DNA from: Polyporus tsugae
Taxonomy: Eukaryota; Basidiomycota; Agaricomycetes; Polyporales; Polyporaceae
DNA: 64,000 nt
Assembly (NCBI GenBank): GCA_024305745.1
Contig: JAHRBS010000004.1
Location: 3,038,001-3,102,000 of the forward strand
Direction of reading: 5' to 3'
Of the stretch, positions 49,452 to 59,652 are shown one piece after another (position 1 is the stretch's first letter; every line of letters starts with the position of its first letter). Both the position numbers and the translations under genes were made by a program. Below the pieces are notes generated by a model that had not been told where the DNA came from, made no database searches, and worked only from the letters and a program-made list of their open reading frames with translations.

Positions 49452-49671
49452 AGTAGCCGTCGTTTCGGGGTCCAGAAAGATATCGCCGAATGGAGTGGTC
49501 AGACTGTAGGAGTTCGTTCGCGTGGTTGGAGGGATGGAGGTAATGGACCAAGGGTGCCCAACGAAGCGCCCATATGGAGACAGGCCTGTTGTCACCACCG
49601 GTGCGAGCTGGGTACGAGACAACCCATCTGCGAACTTGAACTTTGCTCAACACTGCGTTTACAACTTCATT

Positions 49672-50131
49672 ATGCATCCTCCCAGTGAGTCCTATCGTTC
49701 TTTTCTCACTGACCTCTCAAAGCTTTGCCATTCACGGAAGATGAACTGAACAAAGCCAGTCTTCTAGGCGAAGGCGAGTCCCTTAGTCTTTTTGCACGTC
49801 AAGGGCATGTTTTCCAGCGCCGTTACAAGTCTCTGCTCACGCGAATGGAGCTCATGCTTGGGCGGAACAGGAGACAGCGCATTTTTCGATTTTTATTTAT
49901 TTATCGCGAGAGGGGAGACTCACTCGTCCTTCTCCTCCCTATCAACTCACTGCACAATCTGTGCCATACTTACCATCTCCCTTATAGGAGTATCCGAACT
50001 CGCCGCGCAGGTGTTCAAGACTATGAGAGAGCACCCGGAGCTGCTGAGCGAGTCCTTTAATTTCTTTCCGCGTCTATACCACACTTACCACCTTCCGTCC
50101 AGAACTCTCCCTCTTCACTCTCCAATGTATT
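49672..50131 (+). CDS. Possible small gene, hypothetical
   Basis: An ATG at 49672 (MHPP) with a donor GTGAGT at 49685 can join to a frame reading LPFTEDELNKASLLGEGESL. A second stretch near 50000-50075 (VSELAAQVFKTMREHPELLS) lies in another frame behind an acceptor-like TTATAG. Both stretches look like amphipathic helices of a real protein, but the join between them is not clear and no family is recognised. It is divergent from ESS2 with 220 bp between the starts. It could be a small helical protein, a pseudogene, or the 5' part of the next gene. Confidence 0.3.
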
Positions 50132-50205
50132 GACCTCCAGAGCCAGCAACTAAGGGCCCTAGCTCCCCTCGCGTGCCCGGCCCTCCGGCCCTAACCGACG
50201 TGACT

Positions 50206-51935
50206 ATGGCGTCCAATCTCTCCGCCCTCACCTTCGCCAGCGATGCCACCGCTGTCTCCGTGCACGGCCCCGACGAGTACGAGAGAACGTCATATTATAA
50301 CGGCATCACCGGGGACGGCTACCACCCGGACCTCGTCTACCGTTCAGACTTCCTCACTATGCCCTTCCCCAAGCCCGTTGGCAGACACGCCCACATCCCC
50401 GTCAAGTCGCACCGCGGAGTCTTCGCCCCCCCCGCTCAATGGTGTCTGGGACGCTGTCGGTCCCCAGATTCGTGACCTGATCAAGGCTCGGAAAATCGAC
50501 TGGTCGTCCATCGACCCTGCCCGCTTCTTCACCCACGCACCGCTGGGAGAGGAGGCGAAGGGGAGTCTCGGTCCCGTCGTCATATGGGTCGGCGTCATTC
50601 CTGGTTCTACCTCCGCCGATACCGCCCACGAGGTCTCCCAAGAGATCCTTACCCTTCTGCGGAAGAACGGAGTCGACGGTGCTGTTGTGGAATGGCGCGA
50701 GGCGGTCCCGCAGAGGCTCGCAGGTCCCCCCTTATGTGCCATGTCGACAGCAGCAATGCCACCCATTATGTCCGTCGCTTCCTCACTGCTCTTCTCGGCG
50801 TTCCCCTTGCAACCGAAGAAATGGAGGGGGGCACTCTTACGCTCTGGTTCCACGGGAACAAAGACAAGGACGGCAACCCCAGCAACGAGGTGTACGGAGT
50901 TAGCAACTGCCACGTCCTGCGCAAGAACACCACCGTCGATTACGAGCACAGAAGCGGCGCACCCATGGACCACGTTCGAGTGTGCGGAATGCGTCGATTC
51001 CAGCGCAGCCTCGACGAGATCACGAAGGCCATTGCTGATCGGGGCATTCTCGCTGACCTTTGGGCCCGAGATATCGTCAAACTGCAGGCGAAGGAGAGGC
51101 AGGAGGAGGAGAACGCGAGAGCGATCAAGGCAAAGCAACGCCAGTCGGACGACGAGACCGAACCTATCGCCGATCTGGAGGCCCTCCACGACGACGTCAC
51201 GAAATGCTGGTCCAACATCAAGCTCCACCGCAACATTGGGCACGTTCAATATGCTGCAGCCATCTCGGTCGACGTCGAAGGTGGCACACTATATACCTCG
51301 GACTGGGCTGCGTTCTTAGCTGCTGAGGCGAAGGTCAGGGATGAGTTCGAGGCCAACGTCGCTGATCTCGGTGCGTTTCGACTTATCTTATTTACCTCGT
51401 CTAACGAAAACAACCTTATTCAGGATCCAAATACGATCCTCAAGACCTTACAGACATGTTCTATTCTCTCGGTGGTGGTACGACCACGTTCAAGTTTCCT
51501 GACGAAAGGAAGCTCCCGATCGAGGGCTGCGCCACGAAGGAGGGCCTCGCTCACCCTGCAGAGTTCGACAGCGAAGGCCAGCGCTGCCATATGGTCGGCA
51601 AAGACGGCGACACTACCGACCTCACCGTCGGACGCTACGCCGGCCTAGTTTCATTCACTCAGAACGAAGTCGGCATCGAGTCCGTCGAGCTCGGTATCTA
51701 TAACTCGGGCGACAAGACTGCCGAAGTCTTCTCTGCTAAAGGAGACTCGGGCTCCCTTGTCTGGCACATGACGAACGGTAAAGCTCGCATCGTTGGCCAA
51801 CTCCACTCTGGGCACAACAAGGGCGGCTCGACCAGCAATCATGTTACGTACTGCACCCCTGGCTGGTACCTCCTGGGCCAGATCAAGAAGAGGTTCAAGT
51901 ACGCCGACTTCTACCGCACCACCTGGTCAGCTTGA
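50206..51935 (+). CDS. Trypsin-fold (PA clan-like) intracellular protein, frame broken twice
   Basis: Coding sequence starts at 50206 (MASNLSALTFASDATAV), has one intron (51371-51423) and stops at 51935. The frame changes at a C8 run (50426-50433) and changes back at a C6 run (50726-50731). If one C were fewer at the first and one more at the second, a 558-residue protein would be continuous. An N-terminal domain (VWDAVGPQIRDLIKARKIDW, PVVIWVGVIPGSTSADTAHE) precedes a chymotrypsin-like half with SNCHVL (His near 236), a long charged helix insertion, and KGDSGSLVWH (Ser near 497) followed by GQLHSGHNKG. These match the His and Ser motifs of trypsin-fold peptidases; the Asp is not identified. 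No signal peptide is seen, so it should act inside the cell. Either a sequencing artefact or a recent pseudogene. Confidence 0.6.
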
Positions 51936-52649
51936 GAACAACATTAACCATTTATCTCTCTCTTCCGCCTCATGCTTTCGTACACATAACTGATGAACGT
52001 CGAAGCCAGCGTCATCTTCTGCGACCTCTTCACCTCCACTATGCCCTCTCTCTTTAGTTCTCGTTCGTCGACTGCGAATTATCCCCCATCCCACCTCCCT
52101 GACTGCGTTTCTTCCCCATTCCCAACTGTCCTTACTCTCGTTTCTTGACTCCCGGTTACGTTCTCGCTGTCGTTGGTGCACGTGTGTCTTGCTCGTTGGA
52201 TCGCCGTGCAAGTTCGTTTCTTTCTTCCGTTTCATCTTTTCGCAATGATCACTGACGACCTCAACCTCCAGGCCTCAGCGAACCTTTCACGCTTCGTCTG
52301 TTCCCTCTTATTATTATTATTATTATTAGTAGTATCACGTCAGAGCTTATTAGAAACCGACGGATAAAGCTTGTATCTACCGCTATCCGGGATTCGATTG
52401 CCCATCGGGGAGTCGCCCCCCGCCGTTTGGGGGCGGCGGCGGCTATGTAGTACCTACGGATCTTTGACACGCAGTGAATACATGTCTAAGTACTGTATAT
52501 GTGAGGGGCTGATTGGATACGGTAATTCCCATAGTCTTTGAAATAAATCGGCCAGCCCAAGATCCGACTTCAAAGCGCTGTGATTTCCTACGTTACCAGA
52601 CTGCCAACTCCGGAAGGCCTACTATAAGTCATACATTGATACAACCATA
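51936..52649. other. 3' region of trypsin-fold gene
   Basis: About 710 bp of pyrimidine-rich then AT-richer sequence with no gene. A (TTA)7 microsatellite occupies 52308-52328, followed by GTAGTA. The stretch ends at the left TIR of the MITE. Confidence 0.5.
52308..52328. repeat. (TTA)7 microsatellite
   Basis: Seven perfect TTA units read directly from the sequence, in the 3' flank of the trypsin-fold gene. Confidence 0.9.
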
Positions 52650-52673
52650 CTATGGCTCACCCGGATGTGCATA
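52650..52673 (+). repeat. MITE left terminal inverted repeat
   Basis: 24-bp TIR; differs from the right copy only at positions 17-18 (TG versus AA). Preceded by TA. Confidence 0.8.
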
Positions 52674-53346
52674 GATTTTCTTGCAGACGGGCGGTAGGAC
52701 GTGTTTCCGGCCATATGGCCTTGAAATTTCGTATATACGTACCTTAGGATCTCAGCTACCATGGTGTGAATTTCTGGGCGTAAAAGGCAGGTAGAGGAGG
52801 AGGAGGAGGAGGGCTTCCGGTTGCCCCAGTGCGTTTGCGACATGTAATGCATAAATTGATGGGGTGGGGTCACGACTAGTAACATCGGCAATTTTACACT
52901 CCGCTCGGCATTGCGAGGCACTACTCACGGTGAGGCGAGCGAGTCAGCGTCAAGGGAGATAGGCTGGCGGCGGAGTCTCATTTCCTCAAGCTCGATCCGT
53001 AATTGTCACGCACATTTATGCACTTCGTTAGGTTCTATACTTTCTTCTCCCCCTCTCGTACATCGGGTGTGGTTAACATGTATACATTATATCATAAGGG
53101 GTCCACAGCAAAAACCGCCCGCATACGTCATGATTTTGTGCGAGGATCTGTCCATCAAGTACTCGGCTAAGCTTACACTGGGCGCAAAACACACACCTTT
53201 TCTTGACTCCCGTTCTGAGTTTTCATCCGCGTCATTCCAAACTTTGAAGGACTCATAATACAGTGGTTCTACATGTGCCTATAAAATTTCAAGCCACAGA
53301 ACGGAGCGGAAGGGCCTCAAACGCGTTTATGCATATCCTGTCGCAT

Positions 53347-53370
53347 TATGCATTTCCGGGTGAGCCATAG
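53347..53370 (-). repeat. MITE right terminal inverted repeat
   Basis: 24-bp TIR in inverted orientation to 52650-52673; followed by TA. Confidence 0.8.
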
Positions 53371-53866
53371 TATGGGACAAGCCAATGTTGCGTGGCACAA
53401 ACTTCGGAGTCTCTCGGATAGTCTACAGGTCATCGGGACTCTATATCATGAGCAAACACCATACATAAGTTAGGTGCCGCCACTCTACCAGGAATAAGTA
53501 GAATATCTTCATAAATGTCATGTATAGGGAGGGTGCATAAGTGTACAGACGCAACGAGCCCGGGCCACCCGGATCCAGGCCTGCGAGGTAGTATATCATC
53601 AGTTCGTAAGGTCGGGAGAGTTCGGTGTAAAAGGAGAGTTACTACTATGTCGGTTGGATGATATATGTACTAAATGGTACGCACGCGTGGTAAAGATAAT
53701 CTCAGCTAATAACAACAAGAAACGGCGAAGAAACGAAATAAGTCGATGCACAGGGACAGGAAAGGCGCGTGTGCGTGGATAGTATTAGACATGAATACAC
53801 GGGGGAGAAGCAGGGAGATAGACAAACGGTGCGTGAACTGGTAGAGGAAACGCTCACGTAGTACAT
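53371..53866. other. 3' region of NudE gene
   Basis: About 500 bp, AT-richer than the genes, between the MITE and the NudE stop. No coding signal. It should hold the NudE 3' UTR. Confidence 0.45.
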
Positions 53867-56041
53867 TCAGCTCGGATTCCTGCCGTACAGCGCAGTCGTA
53901 CTACCCGACCGTGCCCGTCGCTGCGGCGCCCCAGAATCGGAGAAGAATTGCTCGGGATCGCTCCCTCCGCCACTCCGTCGTCCGCTGGGCTTCCCGATTC
54001 GGCTCTGCCCTAAGTTCGGCGCCGGGATGGCGGAGCCTTTGGACTGACGGATGGTGACATTGGAATGACTTGTGCTGAATATGGGCGACTCCTGGGTAGG
54101 GGATCTAGCGGTGCTCGCGCCGAGTGACGCTCGTTTGCTGAGATTGGGTTGACCATATGCTCCGCAGCCTGGCCCCGTAGATCGCTTCAGATTGTTGCCA
54201 CCATACAGGCTCGCAGAAGGGACAGGAAGAAATGTGGGAGTGGATGGTCGCGAGGAGGGCGTTGGGATGGAACTCGTGGTGCTGGTAGTCGCGTTCGTGC
54301 TGATGCTACTCCGATCTTCCGTGGATACCGAAAGTCGCGACTGCGGCCGGCGAATGCCAGTTGGTATGGCAGTTTGTGACAAAACGCTCGGCGCTCTACT
54401 ACCACCAGAGGGAGGGGAATCGACGGATACAGAAGACATGGGACGGAACGAAGTCGGAGCAGAGGGCGGGCTCGACGTCCGCCGTCGCTCTTTGTCTTTA
54501 TCCTTGACTGGTGACGGGGAGTCCTCCATGATAAGTACCCATCCTGATGAATCTCCACCCGGTGTCCGACGCGCTTCAGCGTCAAGATCTACGCTCTGTC
54601 GGCGCGACTTCAATTTCGCAGATAAACGATCGCCTTGCGTTGTGGAACGAGCAGAGCGTGACGAAGATGCAGTAGAGGGGGCAGGAGAGGGCGAAGCTTT
54701 TGCAGGGATGGGTGGTGGTGGCATTGCATTGGCTGCTGAGCGACTGGTTACGGAGCCCATACGCAGTCTCGGGACACGAGTGTGGATCTTCTGTTCAAGA
54801 ATCTTGACGCGAGCCCTCATCTCCGACACCATCTGGACGCCCTTACTCCTCGCCGCGGTCGAAGGGACACCGCCTGCAGTGCTTGCAGTGCTTGCGGCGA
54901 GAGATGGAAGGCGGTTACCGGTGGCTCGAGGGACGGGGGTACGTAGACGGGTAGAGGGACTAGCGGTGAGACTAGGGTGTGTGACGGAGCGTGTGAGAGA
55001 GGAGTTGGCGTTCGATGGTGTGGAAACGCCGTTGCGCCGCGGCGGGAAGCCGACACGGTGAAGGATAGAGGGAGGGGTCATCGGGTTGGTGTTACTTGTA
55101 GGTCGAGGAGAAACAACAGGAACATGAGCTGAAGGGAATTCCTTCGCAGGAGTTTCAGGTGGTGGATCAAGGTCTGCCAAGCAAAGCTCAGAGGGCGCTG
55201 GAACAGAGAGGAGATCCTCGTCCGACAGCGATATGGTGGCGTGGTGACTAGATGTGGTGGTGGTTGCAGAGGGGTCCACAGCTGGAGAAGGCTTGCTAGC
55301 CCGTTCGAGGGCAGCCGATAGTTGGTCTTTCAGGATGGTGGTTTCCTCGTTGGCATCTAGACCGACCGAAGCCAGATGAGATAACGGACGGCATATATGT
55401 GCTTGCCACGCACCTCTAAGCTCGTCCTTCAACCGTTGGCATTCCTCCTCCACGTTTGCCTTGTCAAGGAGCTCATGCTCCAGCAAGATCTTCTCCTCCA
55501 ACGCCCGCGAATACTTCTGCTCCACATCCGCCAAACTCGAAGCTATCGCCCGCTCATTACGCTCCAGGTCATCGTTTCCCATCTCCAACTCTCGCAATTG
55601 AATCTTGATCTTCTGATGTTCCTGTCGTAAAGTATCCAGTTCGCGTTGAAGAGAAGTTGTCGTTGTATTGTGGGTGGTTTGAAGAGACATAAACCTAGCC
55701 TACACGGGGGTCAATGGGAACGGCCGACCGGGCACGAATGCCAGACAAACCTTCCAGTCATCCCGCTCCGTCTCAGCCCTAGCCGCCTTAACCTTCAGGT
55801 CCTGCTGAGCCTTCTCCGTTCGTTCGAGCTCTCGTTCAAGCTCCTCCTCGAGCTCTTTGCTGGAATGGTGGAAGTCATCGAGTTCGGCGCGAGTTTCTGC
55901 CAGCATATCGGCTACCTCTAAGTACTTCGTCTTCCAGTCCGTGCCAGAGGAGGGGAAACCACTGGAAGGGGAGATCAGCGGAGTGATGACGTTGTGGGAG
56001 GAGGAGTGGTACTTGATAGCATTGTCGTCCATGGCAGCCAT
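53867..56041 (-). CDS. nudE: NudE/NDEL1 nuclear distribution protein
   Basis: Three exons (55751-56041, 55414-55699, 53867-55356) join to 2067 nt, 688 residues from the ATG at 56041. The frame is open to a further ATG at 56089. The N-terminal coiled coil is the NudE core: DWKTKYLEVADMLAETRAEL, SSKELEEELERELERTEKAQ, LQRELDTLRQEHQKIKIQLR, LEMGNDDLERNERAIASSLA and LEEKILLEHELLDK. NudE binds Lis1 (NudF) and dynein through this region and recruits dynein regulation at microtubule plus ends, driving nuclear migration in hyphae. The remaining 480 residues are Ser/Pro/Thr-rich and disordered, usual for fungal NudE. The second intron lies just after KDELR and is also a multiple of three, so unspliced message would stay open. 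Confidence 0.88.
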
Positions 56042-56618
56042 CCCTCTGTCCTTTCGGAGAATGTCTGTTGGGTGAAGGACGGCGGTCATAACGGAGACAG
56101 ACTATGTACAGCCGGGGAGACCGAGAACGAGAGCCCCAGCGTGGAGTTGAAGGGGAGGCCAGGAGACGGGACCAGTGCAGCTGAACAACTGCCGTCAGCC
56201 CGAATTGTCAACTTGTCGTCGTCCGCCCACGCGCCCTCCCCCCCCCCTTGCCCCTTATGGACATACACGTGGCCATAAACTCGAAGCACGTGTTACAAAA
56301 CGCGTGTTAATAAACGCGTCGTTCGACGCGACCTGCCAAGCCTTGTTATGTACATGTCGTGCGCGCGGTGGAGAAATAAAAAAAATAAAAGGGAAGAGGC
56401 GACGATACCACTGTCCAAAATCACAGCAACGGCAGCCAACATGGGCGAAGACTCCCAGCACCCTGTCACCGCTTGGCGTACTACCATTCCCATTCACGCT
56501 CTCCGCACTTCCACGCGCCAGACGACCACGTAACAATGGTAGGCATGTCGGAAGAGGTGGACGCAAGCCAACTAGTATCACCGGACCAGGCAGACTACTG
56601 TACAATAGTGTTCAAAGG
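56042..56618. other. Intergenic, promoter of NudE
   Basis: 577 bp between two minus-strand genes. It contains repeated ACGCGT-like motifs near 56299-56323 (MCB-like sequence, AAAACGCGT and AAACGCGTC), possibly cell-cycle elements, and no coding signal. Confidence 0.4.
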
Positions 56619-57375
56619 CTACATCCCCTCTGGTTTCGCACATTTGCGTTTCTCGATCTTCCCCGTCTTAGGGCAACGCATCTCTTGCCAGGATACAGGT
56701 TCCATTGTGGCACCTGTGCGCATTCGCTGTTAGCAAAGGGCTGGTGGTGGACGAACGTTCACACTCGCCAGCTTCACTCGTCGCGAATATCACACCTAGG
56801 TCATTTCGAGCAGTAGTTACGTAGTAGCTCCTTGCATCGCCCAAAGACAGCTGGGACGCAACATTTGAGTACGTTCATCATAGCCAGGGAGTACGGCACT
56901 TACTACTAAACCTCTGACTACGTCTCCTCCTCGAAAACAGTCCGCAATTTTCACTTTATCTTTCTCTGTAGCACGCACATCTTGAACGCGCACCACACCA
57001 GTAAATTCTTCCCCAGCCGCAAGTGGTACCCCGTCCACGACGGTGATTGAAAGAGTGGCCTGGAGCGGAGACATGCGCGTAATAGTCCCCAGAACGACGG
57101 AATTCGGAGCCGGGGGTCGTGGGCGAGTTCTCTTGATCTCCAATGACTGGACATTCCATCGCCACAAGAGCACCGACAAGCACGAGTTCAACGAATATTC
57201 AGAGCCGGCCAGGAAGAAAGTGGGCGAAAAGACCAACAGATCCAGAATACGAGGGAACGCCGATCAAACCCGCCCTCACTATACCGTCTCGGGAGTAGAT
57301 GCCGCCGCCAATCTGCGGGATGGGCCCACGGGCCAGGGGGACAGGTTGACCAGGTAAGACGATGTCGGACGACAT
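56619..57375 (-). CDS. CSL4: Exosome complex component Csl4
   Basis: Four exons (57238-57375, 56904-57146, 56763-56850, 56619-56713) join to 564 nt, 187 residues, normal for fungal Csl4. The N-terminal domain starts MSSDIVLPGQPVPLARGPIP. The S1-like centre reads VVLGTITRMSPLQATLSITV, VDGVPLAAGEEFTGVVRVQD, VRATEKDKVKIADCFRGGDV and SLGDARSYYVTTARNDLGVI. The end carries MEPVSWQEMRCPKTGKIEKR. Csl4 is one of three S1/KH cap proteins of the RNA exosome, guiding RNA into the core for 3'-5' decay and processing in nucleus and cytoplasm. It is divergent from the PDH E2 gene with only 187 bp between starts. Confidence 0.9.
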
Positions 57376-57562
57376 GCAGAAAAGTGTGTGTGGGGTGGCA
57401 AGAGGGGAAGCGCGTGTGGGGAATGGTACGGTAGCGAATCCGAGGTCGCCCGAGTGACGCGCTCGGAGTTTGTGTCTGTTGACGCGCCCCCACGACACCT
57501 TCGCGTACCACTCTCATTCTGCCAGCTGAGCCCAGCGCTCGCCGTCCACGACTTCTTCCACC
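57376..57562. promoter_or_regulatory. Compact divergent promoter CSL4 / PDH E2
   Basis: 187 bp between the two start codons, so transcription starts and 5' UTRs must be very close. No TATA box is evident. Confidence 0.5.
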
Positions 57563-59191
57563 ATGGCCACCTCCGCCCTTGCCCGTAGTGTCTTTGCCAG
57601 GCGTACGTTCTGTCGTCTGCGTTTGGTGCGTGTGCTAACGTCTCGCGCGCAACAGGTCTCCACGTCTCGGCCTCCCGTCATGCCCTCTCCAGATTCGCCA
57701 TGCCAGCAATGTCTCCCACCATGACGGAGGGTGGTATCGCATCGTGGAAGAAGAAGGAAGGCGAAACCTTTGCGGCGGGTGACGTTCTCCTTGAGATCGT
57801 ACGCGGTGTGCATTACTTTTCTCTTGGCGCATTTAGTGAGACTGCATTCGTCATAGGAAACCGACAAGGCCACCATCGACGTAGAGGCTCAGGATGACGG
57901 CATTCTCGCAAAGATCATTGTGCGTTCCATTTACTCGGTTCTTCGAGCCACGTAGTAACATATATACAACACCAGGCCTTCGACGGCGCGAAGAACATCG
58001 CCGTGGGCTCTACCATTGGCGTCATTGGCGAGGAGGGCGACGACCTCTCTGGTGCGGAGCAGCTCGCGTCTGAGGATGCACCAGAAACGCCCAAAGCCGC
58101 GAAAGAGGAGGCTCCCGAGGCTCCCCAGTCTTCACCGGCCCCCGAGCCCAAGAAAACCACCGAGGCCCCCAAGCATGAACTCCCCAAGGGCGACCGCATT
58201 TTCGCAACCCCCGTTGCGAAGAAGATCGCTCTTGAACGAGGCATTCCTCTGGCGAAGATCAAAGGCTCCGGTCCTGAGGGCAGGATCCTCAGGGAGGACG
58301 TTGAGAAGTATCAGGCACCCGCTGCTGCTGCGTCTAGCACACCGTCCACCGCTATTCCCCAACCCTCCGCCGCCCTCCCCGAATACACCGACATCCCCAT
58401 CACCAGCATGCGCAAAACCATTGGCTCGCGTCTCACTCATTCGAAGCAGGAGCTCCCGCATTATTACCTCACGCTCGATATCAACATGGACAAGGTGTTC
58501 AAGCTCCGAGAGGTATTCAACAAGTCGTTGGGCGAGAAGGACAAGTCGGCGAAGCTCTCCGTCAACGACTTCGTGCTGAAGGCTGTTGCGCTCGCGCTTG
58601 CTGATGTTCCTGAGGCTAACTCGGCATGGATGGGGGACGTCATCCGGCAGTACGTTGTTTCCGGTTTACCTCTGCCGAGTCTTGGGCTAACTTGCGAATA
58701 GGTATAAGAAGGCGGATATTTCGGTGGCCGTAGCAACTCCAACCGGTCTTATTACGCCCATTATCAAGGATGTTGGCGCCAAGGGTCTCGCATCCATCTC
58801 TTCGGAGGGTAAGGCGCTCGCGAAGAAGGCTCGCGACGGCAAGCTCCAGCCGCAGGAGTACCAGGTTAGTCTTGCTGCTCGGTCTCAGTATTGCTTAGCG
58901 ATTTATCTCGGTCATTCGCAGGGTGGCACCTTCACTGTTTCCAACCTGGGCATGTTCGGCATCTCCCACTTCACTGCGATTATCAACCCACCACAATCAT
59001 GTATCCTGGCCGTCGGTGCGACGCAAGCCACGCTTCTACCCGCACCCGAGGAGGAGCGCGGCTTCAAAGTCGCGCAGATAATGAAGGTCACGCTCAGCGC
59101 AGACCACCGGACGGTCGATGGTGCTGTCGGTGCACGCTGGCTGTCGGCGTTCAAGGGGTACCTCGAGAACCCGCTGACGTTCATGCTATGA
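57563..59191 (+). CDS. LAT1: Dihydrolipoamide acetyltransferase, PDH complex E2
   Basis: Six exons (57563-57602, 57656-57798, 57857-57919, 57976-58649, 58702-58864, 58922-59191) join to 1353 nt, 450 residues. A mitochondrial presequence ([20 protein letters not shown]) precedes one lipoyl domain with ETDKA, the lipoyl lysine being K65. An Ala/Pro/Glu linker leads to the E1/E3-binding domain (about 156-194, [16 protein letters not shown]). The catalytic acyltransferase domain ends with [10 protein letters not shown], placing the active His at 423 and Asp at 427. The enzyme transfers the acetyl group from lipoamide to CoA in the matrix. Single lipoyl domain and length are as in fungal E2. Confidence 0.94.
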
Positions 59192-59652
59192 TTGTAGAAC
59201 GTTCGTCGCTTTGTACAGGCGCGATTGGTGAGAGATGGGAGTCGGTGCTGCTGGGTCGGGCTTCAAAATTCGTGTCTGTCGTCGACGTCCATAGACTTAC
59301 TTCGTACGCTTTCGCATATAGTTACTTACGGATGCTGGGAATACTAGCAATTTGTAATCTTCGTCATATACTTAGCCACTTGCCCGCTGCTCATCGAGGT
59401 TGGGTCGGATGGGGTGCGGTTACGGTCAGGTGGTGCTTCCGCTAATTGGGCGCTTGTAGGTTACGCGACGACGCGTCTGGGACGCGTTTTGCCCTTTTGC
59501 AGCGGGGCCGTTTACATATTCGCTCGCGTCCCTCTCGCGCGTACTAGCCGGCATCCAGTTCTCTCCTCTCCCACGACGACGCGTCCTCCCCTCTTCGAAC
59601 GTGCTCCTTAGCGACGCCTCGGTATCTTGCCCGTGTCTGCGATCGCACTGAC
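59192..59652. other. Tandem intergenic region
   Basis: 461 bp with the E2 3' UTR and the promoter of the DUF6697 gene. ACGCGTC and ACGACGCG repeats occur near 59464-59582. No gene seen. Confidence 0.45.

Larger units (their letters stand above)
52650..53370. mobile_element. Non-autonomous DNA transposon (MITE) with TA target site
   Basis: A 721-bp segment is bounded by 24-bp terminal inverted repeats (52650-52673 and 53347-53370) that match at 22 of 24 positions, starting CTATGGCTCACCCGGA. Each end abuts a TA (52648-52649 and 53371-53372), the target duplication of Tc1/mariner-type elements. Inside there are a GAG-repeat tract (about 52794-52811) and two short ORFs with no transposase motif. 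The element therefore looks non-autonomous. It sits between the trypsin-fold gene and NudE, outside coding sequence. Confidence 0.75.

Noticed and set aside
54192..55061. 289-codon plus-strand ORF over NudE
   Set aside because: Antisense of the disordered NudE C-terminal region; no domain.
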